Source: DATAEU01 sp046724395
Lineage (GTDB): Bacteria; Actinomycetota; UBA4738; HRBIN12
Assembly (NCBI GenBank): GCA_046724395.1
Contig: JBKOWM010000076.1
Coordinates: 1-5,687 of the forward strand
Reading direction: 5' to 3'
Length of the DNA: 5,687 bases
Of this stretch, positions 1-5,280 are shown piece by piece. The notes under the pieces are model-generated. The model saw only the letters and a program-made list of their open reading frames with translations. It did no database searches and was not told the DNA's origin. The position numbers were made by a program, and so were the translations under genes. Numbering within the stretch: position 1 is the stretch's first letter; each line of letters begins with the position of its first letter.

Positions 1-1
1 C

Positions 2-349
2 GGGCGGGAGGCGCGAATCGCAGGGTTCCGCGAAGACACCCGCGCCCAACGGATGCGGATCGCCGACGAGGCCGAGCGACGGTTTCGACGGAAGGTGTCC
101 TGGGCGGCGCGATGCGGCGACGTCGAAAGGACCTTCACCACGCTCTCCGTCCCCGCGATGACTCGGCTTCGGATGTCCGAGCGGCGCGTCCTCGACACGC
201 TGGTCGATGCCGGGGTGGCGCGGTCGCGTAGCCACGCGCTCGCCTGGTGCGTGGCGCTCGTCGCCGAGAGGCAGGACGACTGGCTTGCGGGACTTCGAGA
301 TGCGCTCTCGCGCGTCGAGGCGGTCAGGGAACAAGGCCCGACCGGCTGA
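2..349 (+). CDS. Uncharacterised protein, 3' part only (start lies left of the window)
   Basis: The frame is open from the window edge to a TGA at 347-349, giving at least 115 codons. An in-frame ATG exists at 53, but the codons before it also read as protein of the same charged, Arg/Ala/Glu-rich character, so the true start is probably outside. I recognise no named family. The N-terminal part is a basic, probably helical stretch. Next comes a short strand-like segment (TTLSVPAMTRLRM) and a helix-turn-helix-like segment containing VDAGVARSRSHALAW. That strand-helix-helix order with a G-x-x-RSRS-x-A turn resembles ribbon-helix-helix (CopG/Arc-type) DNA-binding proteins. The C-terminal 30 residues (QDDWLAGLRDALSRVEAVRE) look like one amphipathic helix. 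The resemblance is by eye only; a DNA-binding or antitoxin role is inference. It converges on the next gene. I am confident that it is coding, but not of its function. Confidence 0.7.
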   Translation, partial: GREARIAGFREDTRAQRMRIADEAERRFRRKVSWAARCGDVERTFTTLSVPAMTRLRMSERRVLDTLVDAGVARSRSHALAWCVALVAERQDDWLAGLRDALSRVEAVREQGPTG

Positions 350-356
350 TCGGGCC
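335..356. terminator. GC-rich hairpin at a convergent gene junction
   Basis: A perfect 7-bp stem (GGCCCGA at 335-341, TCGGGCC at 350-356) with an 8-nt loop overlaps the stop codon of the left-end gene and lies 9 nt from the end of the converging gene at 365. There is no T-tract on either side, so classic intrinsic termination is not shown. Short GC-rich stems without a U-tract are common behind genes in high-GC actinobacteria. A bidirectional terminator is an inference from position. Confidence 0.45.
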
Positions 357-364
357 CGCGTCCC

Positions 365-559
365 TCACTCGGTGCCGAGGCCCATCCGATAGAGCCGCAG
401 GCCGCGCTCATGGTCGTGCAAGGCCACCTCTTCGACGCCGTTGGCGAGAAGGTCCCTCCACGAGGCACCCATCCATTCCTCGGCCGACTCGGCGTCGGGG
501 AAGCGCTGCGAGGTGCCGAGCTCTTCGCCGCTATCGTCCAAGTACGTCCAGCCGAACAT
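365..559 (-). CDS. Small uncharacterised protein (64 aa)
   Basis: The protein begins MFGWTYLDDSGEE and is acidic, with several aromatic residues. It continues with a segment built around FPDAESAEEWMGASWRDLL and ends in a strand-like RGLRLYRMGL. It resembles a family of about 60-70 aa actinobacterial hypothetical proteins with the pattern W-x-Y, then ADAE-x-W-(L/M)-G-x-x-W-R-(D/E)-LL, then a terminal beta strand. No function is known to me. There is no signal peptide or membrane segment. The ATG at 559 is chosen because the family-like part begins there. An in-frame GTG at 592 would add eleven poorly structured residues and has no visible Shine-Dalgarno sequence. The ATG itself has only a weak purine-rich GGGGG run upstream. 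It is transcribed divergently from the NlpC/P60 gene across a 188-bp spacer. I am sure it is coding, less sure of the start. Confidence 0.68.
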   Translation of the reverse strand: MFGWTYLDDSGEELGTSQRFPDAESAEEWMGASWRDLLANGVEEVALHDHERGLRLYRMGLGTE

Positions 560-636
560 GCCCCCATCTCTGTTCTCGGCGGAGTCGCCCACCGCGACGG
601 CGGAACGCTACAGCACGCGTCGGGGGTTGCCCGTAA

Positions 637-663
637 GCCGATCGGCCGGAACCCCGGATCGGC
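637..663. repeat. Inverted repeat in the divergent spacer
   Basis: The 188-bp spacer at 560-747 separates the small minus-strand gene from the exported hydrolase gene. It contains a perfect 7-bp inverted repeat (GCCGATC at 637-643, GATCGGC at 657-663, 13-nt spacing). It could be an operator or a hairpin, but such repeats arise easily by chance at this GC content. I see no convincing sigma70 -35/-10 pair for either gene in the spacer. Confidence 0.25.
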
Positions 664-736
664 GCCCCGCGCGCAGCGGTCGAACGTCGTCGGGCGGCCG
701 CACGACGCGTCGCTCAAGTGGCCGCCGCCCTCCGCC

Positions 737-742
737 GAGGAG
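737..742 (+). promoter_or_regulatory. Ribosome binding site of the SLH-NlpC/P60 gene
   Basis: GAGGAG lies 5 nt upstream of the ATG at 748. This site sets the start: the longer in-frame GTG at 718 lies upstream of it and would put ten residues in front of an otherwise normal signal peptide. Confidence 0.75.
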
Positions 743-747
743 CACGT

Positions 748-2010
748 ATGGCTCCATCGCGCTCCCTGCGGCGTCTGGCAGCGGTATCGCTCTCGGCCGC
801 CCTCGCCCTCGTCGCACACGCGTCCGTCGCCGACGCCCGCGGTCCGGCCGAGCAGGCGGCGGTGGGAGGCGAACAGCCATTGCGGCGGGCGGCAACGACA
901 CGTCGGGCCGTAGACGAGGTGACGCTCGCGGACGTCCCGGCGGAGTTCTGGGCCGCGGACGCCATCCGGTACGTCGCGGACCGACACGACTGGATGCGGG
1001 ACGCGCCCACCCGCGACGGCACGTTCTTGTTCCAGCCGCTCAGACTGGAACCGCGGAGGCTCTTCGCACGGACGCTCGTCCGCGCGTTCGCCCGTGGGGA
1101 GCCCGTCGACGACTCGCTCACGATCGCGGACGTGAGGCACGGCAATCCGTTCTTCTCTGCGGCCAACGTCGCCGTGAAGCTCGGATGGATGCGAACGGAC
1201 GACGAGGGCAAGTTCCGACCGACCGATCCCGTCACGACACTGGAGGTCCATGAAGCGCTCGTGGCCGCCCTCGGTCTCGGAGAGCTTGCGAGGGCCGCCG
1301 GCCAGATTCACGTGAAGGACGGCACGGCGTTCGATGTGCCGGACGGGTTCGGGGCATTGTTGATCGGTATGCGCATCGGCCTGCGGTACGATCACGCTGA
1401 CGACTTTCTCGACGTATCGCCCGCCTCGCCTCTGCCGCGTTCCGAGGTGGCCTGGTCGTTGTATCGCGCCGCGACGCTGCCGAGTTGGATGGCCGCGTCG
1501 CTGGCGCCGTACGCCGACGTCGAGTTGCCGAACTTGGGCCCCGTCGGGCGGGCGATCGTGCGGTGGAGCATCGATTCCATCGGTTCCCCGTACGTCTCCG
1601 GCGGCGAGTGGGATCGGCCGACGCCGCCGGGGTACTGCTGCGGAGCGCAGCCGGTCGGAGGGTTCGACTGCTCGGGTTTGACGTGGTGGCTCATGAGAGC
1701 CGCAGACGCGGGCTGGGACAACTCGCCGCCGAGGCCGTACGCGGGATGGGCGCTACCGCAACGAACCTCCGCCGGGATGGCGGCGGGCGGCCCTCGGGTA
1801 CGTTGGGACGACCTTCGGCCCGCAGACCTGATGTTCTACGACGCCGACGCGGACGGACGTGTCGACCACGTGGACACGTACGTCGGAAACGGGTGGGCGA
1901 TCGACTCCTCGAGCTCGCTCGGAGGGGTCACAATCATGTGGGTCGGCACCGGCTGGTACGCCGACCACTTCGTGCACGGACGACGCATCATCGGCAACAG
2001 CGGCCGGTAG
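748..2010 (+). CDS. Exported NlpC/P60 cell-wall hydrolase with three SLH-like repeats
   Basis: The 420-aa product begins with a signal peptide: basic SRSLRR, a hydrophobic run at residues 10-26, and a probable cleavage after ADA at residue 30. Residues about 57-114 (DVPAEFWAADAI...GTFLFQP) and 126-177 (ADVRHGNPFFSAA...GKFRPTDP) match the S-layer-homology pattern. A more degenerate third copy covers about 200-242. Three SLH repeats commonly bind a cell-wall polymer. Residues about 269-415 are an NlpC/P60 domain, a family that cleaves peptide bonds in peptidoglycan stems. The nucleophile is Cys308 in FDCSGL and the base is His374 in VDHVDTYVGNG. The usual third polar residue (His/Asn/Gln) appears to be Asp386 (AIDSSSS). 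An insert with adjacent Cys297-Cys298 precedes the nucleophile. The start is fixed by a good Shine-Dalgarno sequence. It is monocistronic and converges on the thioesterase gene with 25 nt between. Class and export are well supported; the exact bond cut is not. Confidence 0.88.
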   Translation: MAPSRSLRRLAAVSLSAALALVAHASVADARGPAEQAAVGGEQPLRRAATTRRAVDEVTLADVPAEFWAADAIRYVADRHDWMRDAPTRDGTFLFQPLRLEPRRLFARTLVRAFARGEPVDDSLTIADVRHGNPFFSAANVAVKLGWMRTDDEGKFRPTDPVTTLEVHEALVAALGLGELARAAGQIHVKDGTAFDVPDGFGALLIGMRIGLRYDHADDFLDVSPASPLPRSEVAWSLYRAATLPSWMAASLAPYADVELPNLGPVGRAIVRWSIDSIGSPYVSGGEWDRPTPPGYCCGAQPVGGFDCSGLTWWLMRAADAGWDNSPPRPYAGWALPQRTSAGMAAGGPRVRWDDLRPADLMFYDADADGRVDHVDTYVGNGWAIDSSSSLGGVTIMWVGTGWYADHFVHGRRIIGNSGR

Positions 2011-2035
2011 TACCCGCATACTCGGCGCGCCGCCG

Positions 2036-2443
2036 CTATGCGGACGCCTCGGCGGCGAGCTCCGCCTCGAGGGCGGCGCGCTCCACGTCGTTGAGGGCGC
2101 GCGATCGTCCCGTCGCGCGGTCACGGGGGACGATCACCGACGCGGCTTCCGCCGATACGCTGCCGTCTGCCTTCACGACCTCCTCGCGCGTCCGGATCGA
2201 GGACCGACCGACGGCGTCCAGCCGGCAGCGAACGACGACGTCGCCGTCGTCCTGCCTGAGCTCGCTTCGAAAGTCGATCTCGACCCGGGCGAGCACGAAG
2301 TCCCACGTGTCGCTGACGCGGCCGAGGACCTCCTGCACCCACCGGTCGCGCGCCTCCTCGAGGTAGTTCAGGTAGACGGCGTTGTTGACGTGACCGTATG
2401 CGTCCATGTCCCGCCAACGAATCTCGATGCGCCGCTCGAGCAT
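2036..2443 (-). CDS. Acyl-CoA thioesterase, hot-dog fold (4HBT/YbgC-FadM type)
   Basis: The 135-aa product has the usual length for single-domain 4-hydroxybenzoyl-CoA-thioesterase-type enzymes, which hydrolyse acyl-CoA thioesters in the cytoplasm as homotetramers or dimers. The family motif is clear at residues 9-32 (RWRDMDAYGHVNN, then Y-x-x-YLEEAR). Asp14, the second Asp of DMD, aligns with the catalytic Asp of YbgC and of the Pseudomonas 4HBT. The DFRSELR region near residue 60 fits the strand facing the active site. The last 25 residues are an Ala/Glu-rich helix. The ATG at 2443 is chosen because it starts directly at the domain and overlaps the TGA of the NIL gene by one base (TGATG), a classic coupling arrangement. 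A longer open frame reaching 2545 translates to low-complexity Arg-rich sequence inside the NIL gene. It is the last gene of the larE set. The acyl substrate cannot be read from the sequence. Confidence 0.87.
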   Translation of the reverse strand: MLERRIEIRWRDMDAYGHVNNAVYLNYLEEARDRWVQEVLGRVSDTWDFVLARVEIDFRSELRQDDGDVVVRCRLDAVGRSSIRTREEVVKADGSVSAEAASVIVPRDRATGRSRALNDVERAALEAELAAEASA

Positions 2444-2667
2444 CACTCGTCCGGGATACGGTCGATCTCCACGCCGCGCTCGGCAAGCCACGTGATCGCT
2501 CGCAGGATCTCGTCGTGGCCGCCGGTCAGCTCGATGATCACCCACGCTGCGCCCTCATCAACGTTCGCGCGCCGGATGTTGGTCACGACGTCGAACTCCC
2601 GGCCCAAGCGATAGATGAGCGGCTCGTCGATGAGGTGTTTTGGAAACGTGAGATGGAACCGGCTCAC
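2443..2667 (-). CDS. Stand-alone NIL-domain protein (74 aa)
   Basis: The whole product is one NIL domain, a small ferredoxin-like (beta-alpha-beta-beta-alpha-beta) fold. Visible landmarks are the opening strand FHLTFPKHLIDEPLIY, the conserved FDVVTNIRRANV segment at about residues 25-35, the strand AWVIIEL at 41-47, and the closing helix ending LAERGVEI. In methionine importers this domain is fused to the MetN ATPase and binds methionine. In some anaerobes and archaea NIL domains are fused to ferredoxin and take part in homocysteine/sulfur assimilation. Here there is no ATPase or ferredoxin part and no Cys, so a direct redox role is unlikely. It starts with GTG, which overlaps the TGA of larE (GTGA, 4 nt), and its stop overlaps the thioesterase start. 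There is little Shine-Dalgarno sequence of its own, consistent with coupled translation. A role with LarE in sulfur handling is inferred from context only. Confidence 0.85.
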   Translation of the reverse strand: MSRFHLTFPKHLIDEPLIYRLGREFDVVTNIRRANVDEGAAWVIIELTGGHDEILRAITWLAERGVEIDRIPDE

Positions 2668-3467
2668 GACGGCTCGGGATTCATCGACCCGGATCGGAAT
2701 CCCTGCAGGTCCAGCGTCACGTAGCGATACCCCAGCGCGAGGATCGCCTCGACCACCCGGTTCCGCACACCGGCCTCCGCGAGCCTTGGAACGTCTTCGG
2801 GCTCCACCTCGATACGGACGAGATCACCGTGGATACGAACCCGGCACTGCCGAAACCCGAGGTCCCTCAGCACCCGCTCCGCACGGCCGACCTTGGACAG
2901 CTCCTCCACGGTGATCGTCACCCCGAACGCGATCCTCGACGACAAACAGGCGGACGCCGGCTTGTCCCATGTGGGGACGCCGAGCGCGCGCGCCGCCTGG
3001 CGCACGTCGGTCTTCGTGAGTCCGACCTCAACGAGGGGATGGCGCACGCCGTGCTCCTCCGCGGCGCGAAGGCCCGGACGGTAATCGCCGAGGTCGTCCA
3101 CGTTGGCCCCGGAGACGACGGTCGCACGTCCCGCCCGCTCCGCGACGGCGCGCAGCACGTCGTACAACTCGGTCTTGCAGTGATAGCAGCGATCGATCCC
3201 GTTTCGAAGGTACTCGCGTCGCTCCGTCTCGCGCGTTCGAACGGTCCGGTGACTGATCCCCAGCCGGGCGGCAACGGAGCGCGCCTCCGCAAGCTCACCG
3301 GGCGGAAGCGACGCAGAAACGGCCGTGACGGCGAGTGACCGGTCTCCGAGCGCGCGCGCGGCGACGGCGGCGACGAGCGTCGAGTCCGTGCCACCCGAGT
3401 ACGCGACGACGACGCCGTCGAGGGGCCGGAACCACTCGTGGAGCGCGTCGAGGCTGGTTCCCGGCAC
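2664..3467 (-). CDS. larE: LarE, ATP-dependent sulfur insertase (PP-loop family)
   Basis: The 267-aa product has the usual LarE length. In known systems LarE adenylates the carboxylates of a pyridinium dinucleotide made by LarB and inserts sulfur. LarC then adds nickel, giving the nickel-pincer cofactor of lactate racemase and relatives. The N-terminal PP-loop is SGGTDST at residues 24-30. The LarE-typical segment RCYHCKTELYDVL is at 93-105, SGANVDDLGDYRPG at 119-132, and PASACLSSRIAFG at 170-182. The C-terminal domain ends in YVTLDLQGFRSGSMN. Cys174 aligns with the sacrificial Cys176 of Lactobacillus plantarum LarE. Cys94 and Cys97 form an extra CxxC, as in LarE proteins reported to carry a [4Fe-4S] cluster. 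No larB or larC is present here, so the true target may differ. The GTG start is preceded only by a weak GTGGGA. The gene leads a set with the NIL and thioesterase genes. Confidence 0.9.
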   Translation of the reverse strand: MPGTSLDALHEWFRPLDGVVVAYSGGTDSTLVAAVAARALGDRSLAVTAVSASLPPGELAEARSVAARLGISHRTVRTRETERREYLRNGIDRCYHCKTELYDVLRAVAERAGRATVVSGANVDDLGDYRPGLRAAEEHGVRHPLVEVGLTKTDVRQAARALGVPTWDKPASACLSSRIAFGVTITVEELSKVGRAERVLRDLGFRQCRVRIHGDLVRIEVEPEDVPRLAEAGVRNRVVEAILALGYRYVTLDLQGFRSGSMNPEPS

Positions 3468-3492
3468 GGTGCGATTGTCCCACGCCGGACAT

Positions 3493-3535
3493 GGCGAAGG
3501 GCCTCGGGGATGTCTCCCCCGAGGCCCTTCTCGCC
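3493..3535 (-). terminator. Strong hairpin between groEL and larE
   Basis: A perfect 14-bp stem (GAAGGGCCTCGGGG at 3496-3509, complement at 3517-3530) encloses a 7-nt loop. Three more outer pairs (3493-3495 with 3533-3535) form across a 2-nt bulge. It is by far the strongest hairpin in the window. It lies 108 nt after the groEL stop and 25 nt before the larE GTG, with no T-tract in either direction. It may end the groEL transcript. But there is too little room between it and larE for a promoter, so any larE promoter in this gap must lie upstream and the hairpin would then sit in the larE leader, where it could act as an attenuator. The structure is certain; the role is inferred. Confidence 0.65.
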
Positions 3536-3545
3536 GGAGAGAGGG

Positions 3546-3575
3546 GGGCTCCTCCTCGATAATTCGTCGGAGCCC
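3546..3575. repeat. Inverted repeat around an AT-rich, -10-like patch upstream of larE
   Basis: GGGCTCC at 3546-3552 and GGAGCCC at 3569-3575 are exact reverse complements, separated by 16 bp. The middle holds one of the few AT-rich hexamers in the region, which reads AATTAT on the minus strand (3559-3564) and matches four of six bases of a sigma70 -10 box. No matching -35 box is visible. It could be an operator over a larE promoter, or an imperfect hairpin behind groEL, since an inner CGA/TCG pair can also form. Both readings are tentative. Confidence 0.35.
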
Positions 3576-3604
3576 ACCGTCCGGTTCTGATCGATTGCGG
3601 CGGC

Positions 3605-3626
3605 TTGTGACGGTCTCGTGACGGTC
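3605..3626. repeat. Two 11-bp direct repeats after groEL
   Basis: TTGTGACGGTC (3605-3615) is followed directly by TCGTGACGGTC (3616-3626), with one mismatch. The pair begins 13 nt beyond the groEL stop. It may be a small tandem duplication or a two-site protein-binding element. Nothing else supports a function. Confidence 0.3.
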
Positions 3627-3638
3627 GCCGCACGTGGA

Positions 3639-5264
3639 CTAGAAGTCCATGTCGCCGCCGCCGCCGCCCGGCATGGCCGGCGCCTTCTCCTTCTCGGGCT
3701 TCTCCGCGACGACGGCCTCCGTCGTGAGGAACAGCGCGGCGATCGAAGCCGCGTTCTGCAGCGCCGAGCGCGTCACCTTCGTGGGGTCGATGACGCCGGC
3801 CTTGAACATGTCCTCGTAGTCGCCCGTCGCCGCGTTCAGGCCAGAGCCCGGATCGAGCGCTCGGACCTTCTCCACCACGACGCCGCCCTCGAGCCCCGCG
3901 TTCGCGGCGATCTGCTTCAGCGGCTCCTCGAGCGCCTTTCGGACGATCGCAGCGCCGGTGAACTCGTCCCCGTCGAGATCGACCTTCTCGAGCGCCGACT
4001 GGGCGTTCAGAAGGGCGACGCCGCCGCCGGGCACCACGCCCTCCTCGACGGCCGCCTTCGTCGACTGCACCGCGTCCTCGATGCGGTGCTTCTTCTCCTT
4101 GAGCTCGACCTCGGTGGCGGCACCGACCTTGATCACGGCCACGCCCCCGGAAAGCCGCGCCAAACGCTCCTGGAGCTTCTCGCGGTCGTAATCCGAGTCG
4201 GTCTTCTCGATCTCGGCCTTGATCTGGTTGATCCGGCCCTTGATGTCCTCGTCCTTGCCGGTTCCCTCGACGATCGTGGTGTCGTCCTTGGTCACGACGA
4301 TCTTGCGCGCCTGGCCCAGCAGGTCGAGCGTGGCGTTCTCGAGCTTCAGGCCGACCTCCTCGGAGATGACCTGGCCGCCCGCCAGGATCGCGATGTCCTG
4401 GAGCATGGCCTTGCGACGGTCGCCGAACCCGGGCGCCCTCACGGCCAGACTGCGGAATGTGCCGCGAATCTTGTTGACGACGAGCGTCGCGAGAGCCTCG
4501 CCCTCGACGTCCTCCGCAATGATCAGCAGCGGCTTGCCCGTCTGCATGACCTTCTCGAGGACGGGGAGCAGGTCCTTGACGGCCGAGATCTTGGAGTTCG
4601 CGATCAGGATGTAGGCCTCGTCGAGGACCGCCTCCATCCGCTCTGGGTCCGTCACGAAGTACGGCGAGATGTACCCCTTGTCGAACCGCATGCCCTCGAC
4701 CAGGTCGAGCTCCATGCCGAACGTATTGGACTCCTCGACGGTGATGACACCGTCCTTGCCGACCTTGTCGACCGCCTCGGCGATCATCTCGCCGATCTCC
4801 GGGTCGGCGGCCGAGATGGCGCCGACGTGCGCGATCTCCTCCTTCTGCTCCACGTCCTTGCTCTGGTTCTTGATGGCCTCGACTGCGAGCTCGACGGCCC
4901 GCTCGATCCCGCGCTTCAGGCCCATCGGGTTGGCCCCGGCGGCGACGTTGCGCAGACCCTCCTTGACGATCGCCTGTGCGAGGACGGTCGCCGTCGTCGT
5001 GCCGTCGCCCGCGACGTCGTCCGTCTTCTTCGCGACCTCCTTGACGAGCTCCGCGCCTACCTTCTCCATCGGCTCCTCGAGCTCGATCTCCTTCGCGATC
5101 GAGACCCCGTCGTTGGTGATGGTCGGCGCGCCCCACTTCTTCTCGAGGACGACGTTGCGCCCCTTTGGCCCGAGCGTGATCTTGACGGCGTTGGCCAGCT
5201 GGTCCATGCCGCGCTCGAGCGCCCTCCGGGCGTCCTCGTCGTAGCTGATGAGCTTCGGTGCCAT
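3639..5264 (-). CDS. groEL: Chaperonin GroEL (Hsp60), 541 aa
   Basis: Full-length GroEL, the ATP-driven cytoplasmic folding chamber made of two seven-membered rings that works with GroES. The equatorial ATP site is intact: TLGPKGRN near residue 30, Asp52 in TNDG, and Asp87 in VAGDGTTTA. Asp397 in IEDAVQ corresponds to the hydrolysis residue Asp398 of E. coli. The chaperonin signature AAVEEGVVPGGG is at 404-415. The hydrophobic substrate-binding positions of the apical domain are kept (Tyr198, Tyr202, Phe203, Leu233, Leu236, Leu258, Val262, Val263). The tail is a short Gly5-DMDF rather than GGM repeats. The ATG has an AAGGAGG Shine-Dalgarno sequence 6 nt upstream. There is no groES on either side. 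In many actinobacteria the main groEL copy stands alone while another sits with groES. Regulation is by HrcA through the CIRCE operator upstream. Nothing looks truncated or frameshifted. Confidence 0.98.
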   Translation of the reverse strand: MAPKLISYDEDARRALERGMDQLANAVKITLGPKGRNVVLEKKWGAPTITNDGVSIAKEIELEEPMEKVGAELVKEVAKKTDDVAGDGTTTATVLAQAIVKEGLRNVAAGANPMGLKRGIERAVELAVEAIKNQSKDVEQKEEIAHVGAISAADPEIGEMIAEAVDKVGKDGVITVEESNTFGMELDLVEGMRFDKGYISPYFVTDPERMEAVLDEAYILIANSKISAVKDLLPVLEKVMQTGKPLLIIAEDVEGEALATLVVNKIRGTFRSLAVRAPGFGDRRKAMLQDIAILAGGQVISEEVGLKLENATLDLLGQARKIVVTKDDTTIVEGTGKDEDIKGRINQIKAEIEKTDSDYDREKLQERLARLSGGVAVIKVGAATEVELKEKKHRIEDAVQSTKAAVEEGVVPGGGVALLNAQSALEKVDLDGDEFTGAAIVRKALEEPLKQIAANAGLEGGVVVEKVRALDPGSGLNAATGDYEDMFKAGVIDPTKVTRSALQNAASIAALFLTTEAVVAEKPEKEKAPAMPGGGGGDMDF

Positions 5265-5270
5265 CCCTGC

Positions 5271-5277
5271 CCTCCTT
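5271..5277 (-). promoter_or_regulatory. groEL Shine-Dalgarno site
   Basis: AAGGAGG on the minus strand, 6 nt from the ATG at 5264, is an almost ideal site. Its surroundings (AGAAGGAGGGC) equal the adjacent tandem-repeat unit (AGAAGGTAGGGCC) with one T and one C removed. The working ribosome site therefore looks like the gene-proximal member of the repeat array, or its source. Confidence 0.85.
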
Positions 5278-5280
5278 CTT

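Noticed and set aside
703..712. Perfect palindrome CGACGCGTCG upstream of the hydrolase gene
   Set aside because: It is short and built from CG-rich steps that recur throughout this sequence. No promoter elements surround it.
718..747. Upstream GTG start for the exported hydrolase
   Set aside because: The GAGGAG ribosome site lies downstream of it and serves the ATG at 748. That ATG gives a normal signal peptide.
441..1253. A long plus-strand open frame across the divergent spacer
   Set aside because: Its translation is Arg/Pro/Gly-rich without domains and conflicts with the small minus-strand gene and the exported hydrolase.
1999..2037. AGCGGC/GCCGCT inverted repeat at the convergent junction of the hydrolase and thioesterase genes
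   Set aside because: It is only 6 bp with a 27-nt spacing and no T-tract, so it is expected by chance at this GC content. I would not call it a terminator.
2444..2545. N-terminal extension of the thioesterase frame
   Set aside because: The extra 34 residues are Arg/Pro-rich, overlap the NIL gene in another phase, and lie before the conserved domain start. The TGATG junction favours the ATG at 2443.
3295..5136. A 613-codon minus-strand open frame in another phase over groEL and larE
   Set aside because: Its translation is Gly/Arg-rich and shows no domain, and it spans two clear genes in a different phase.
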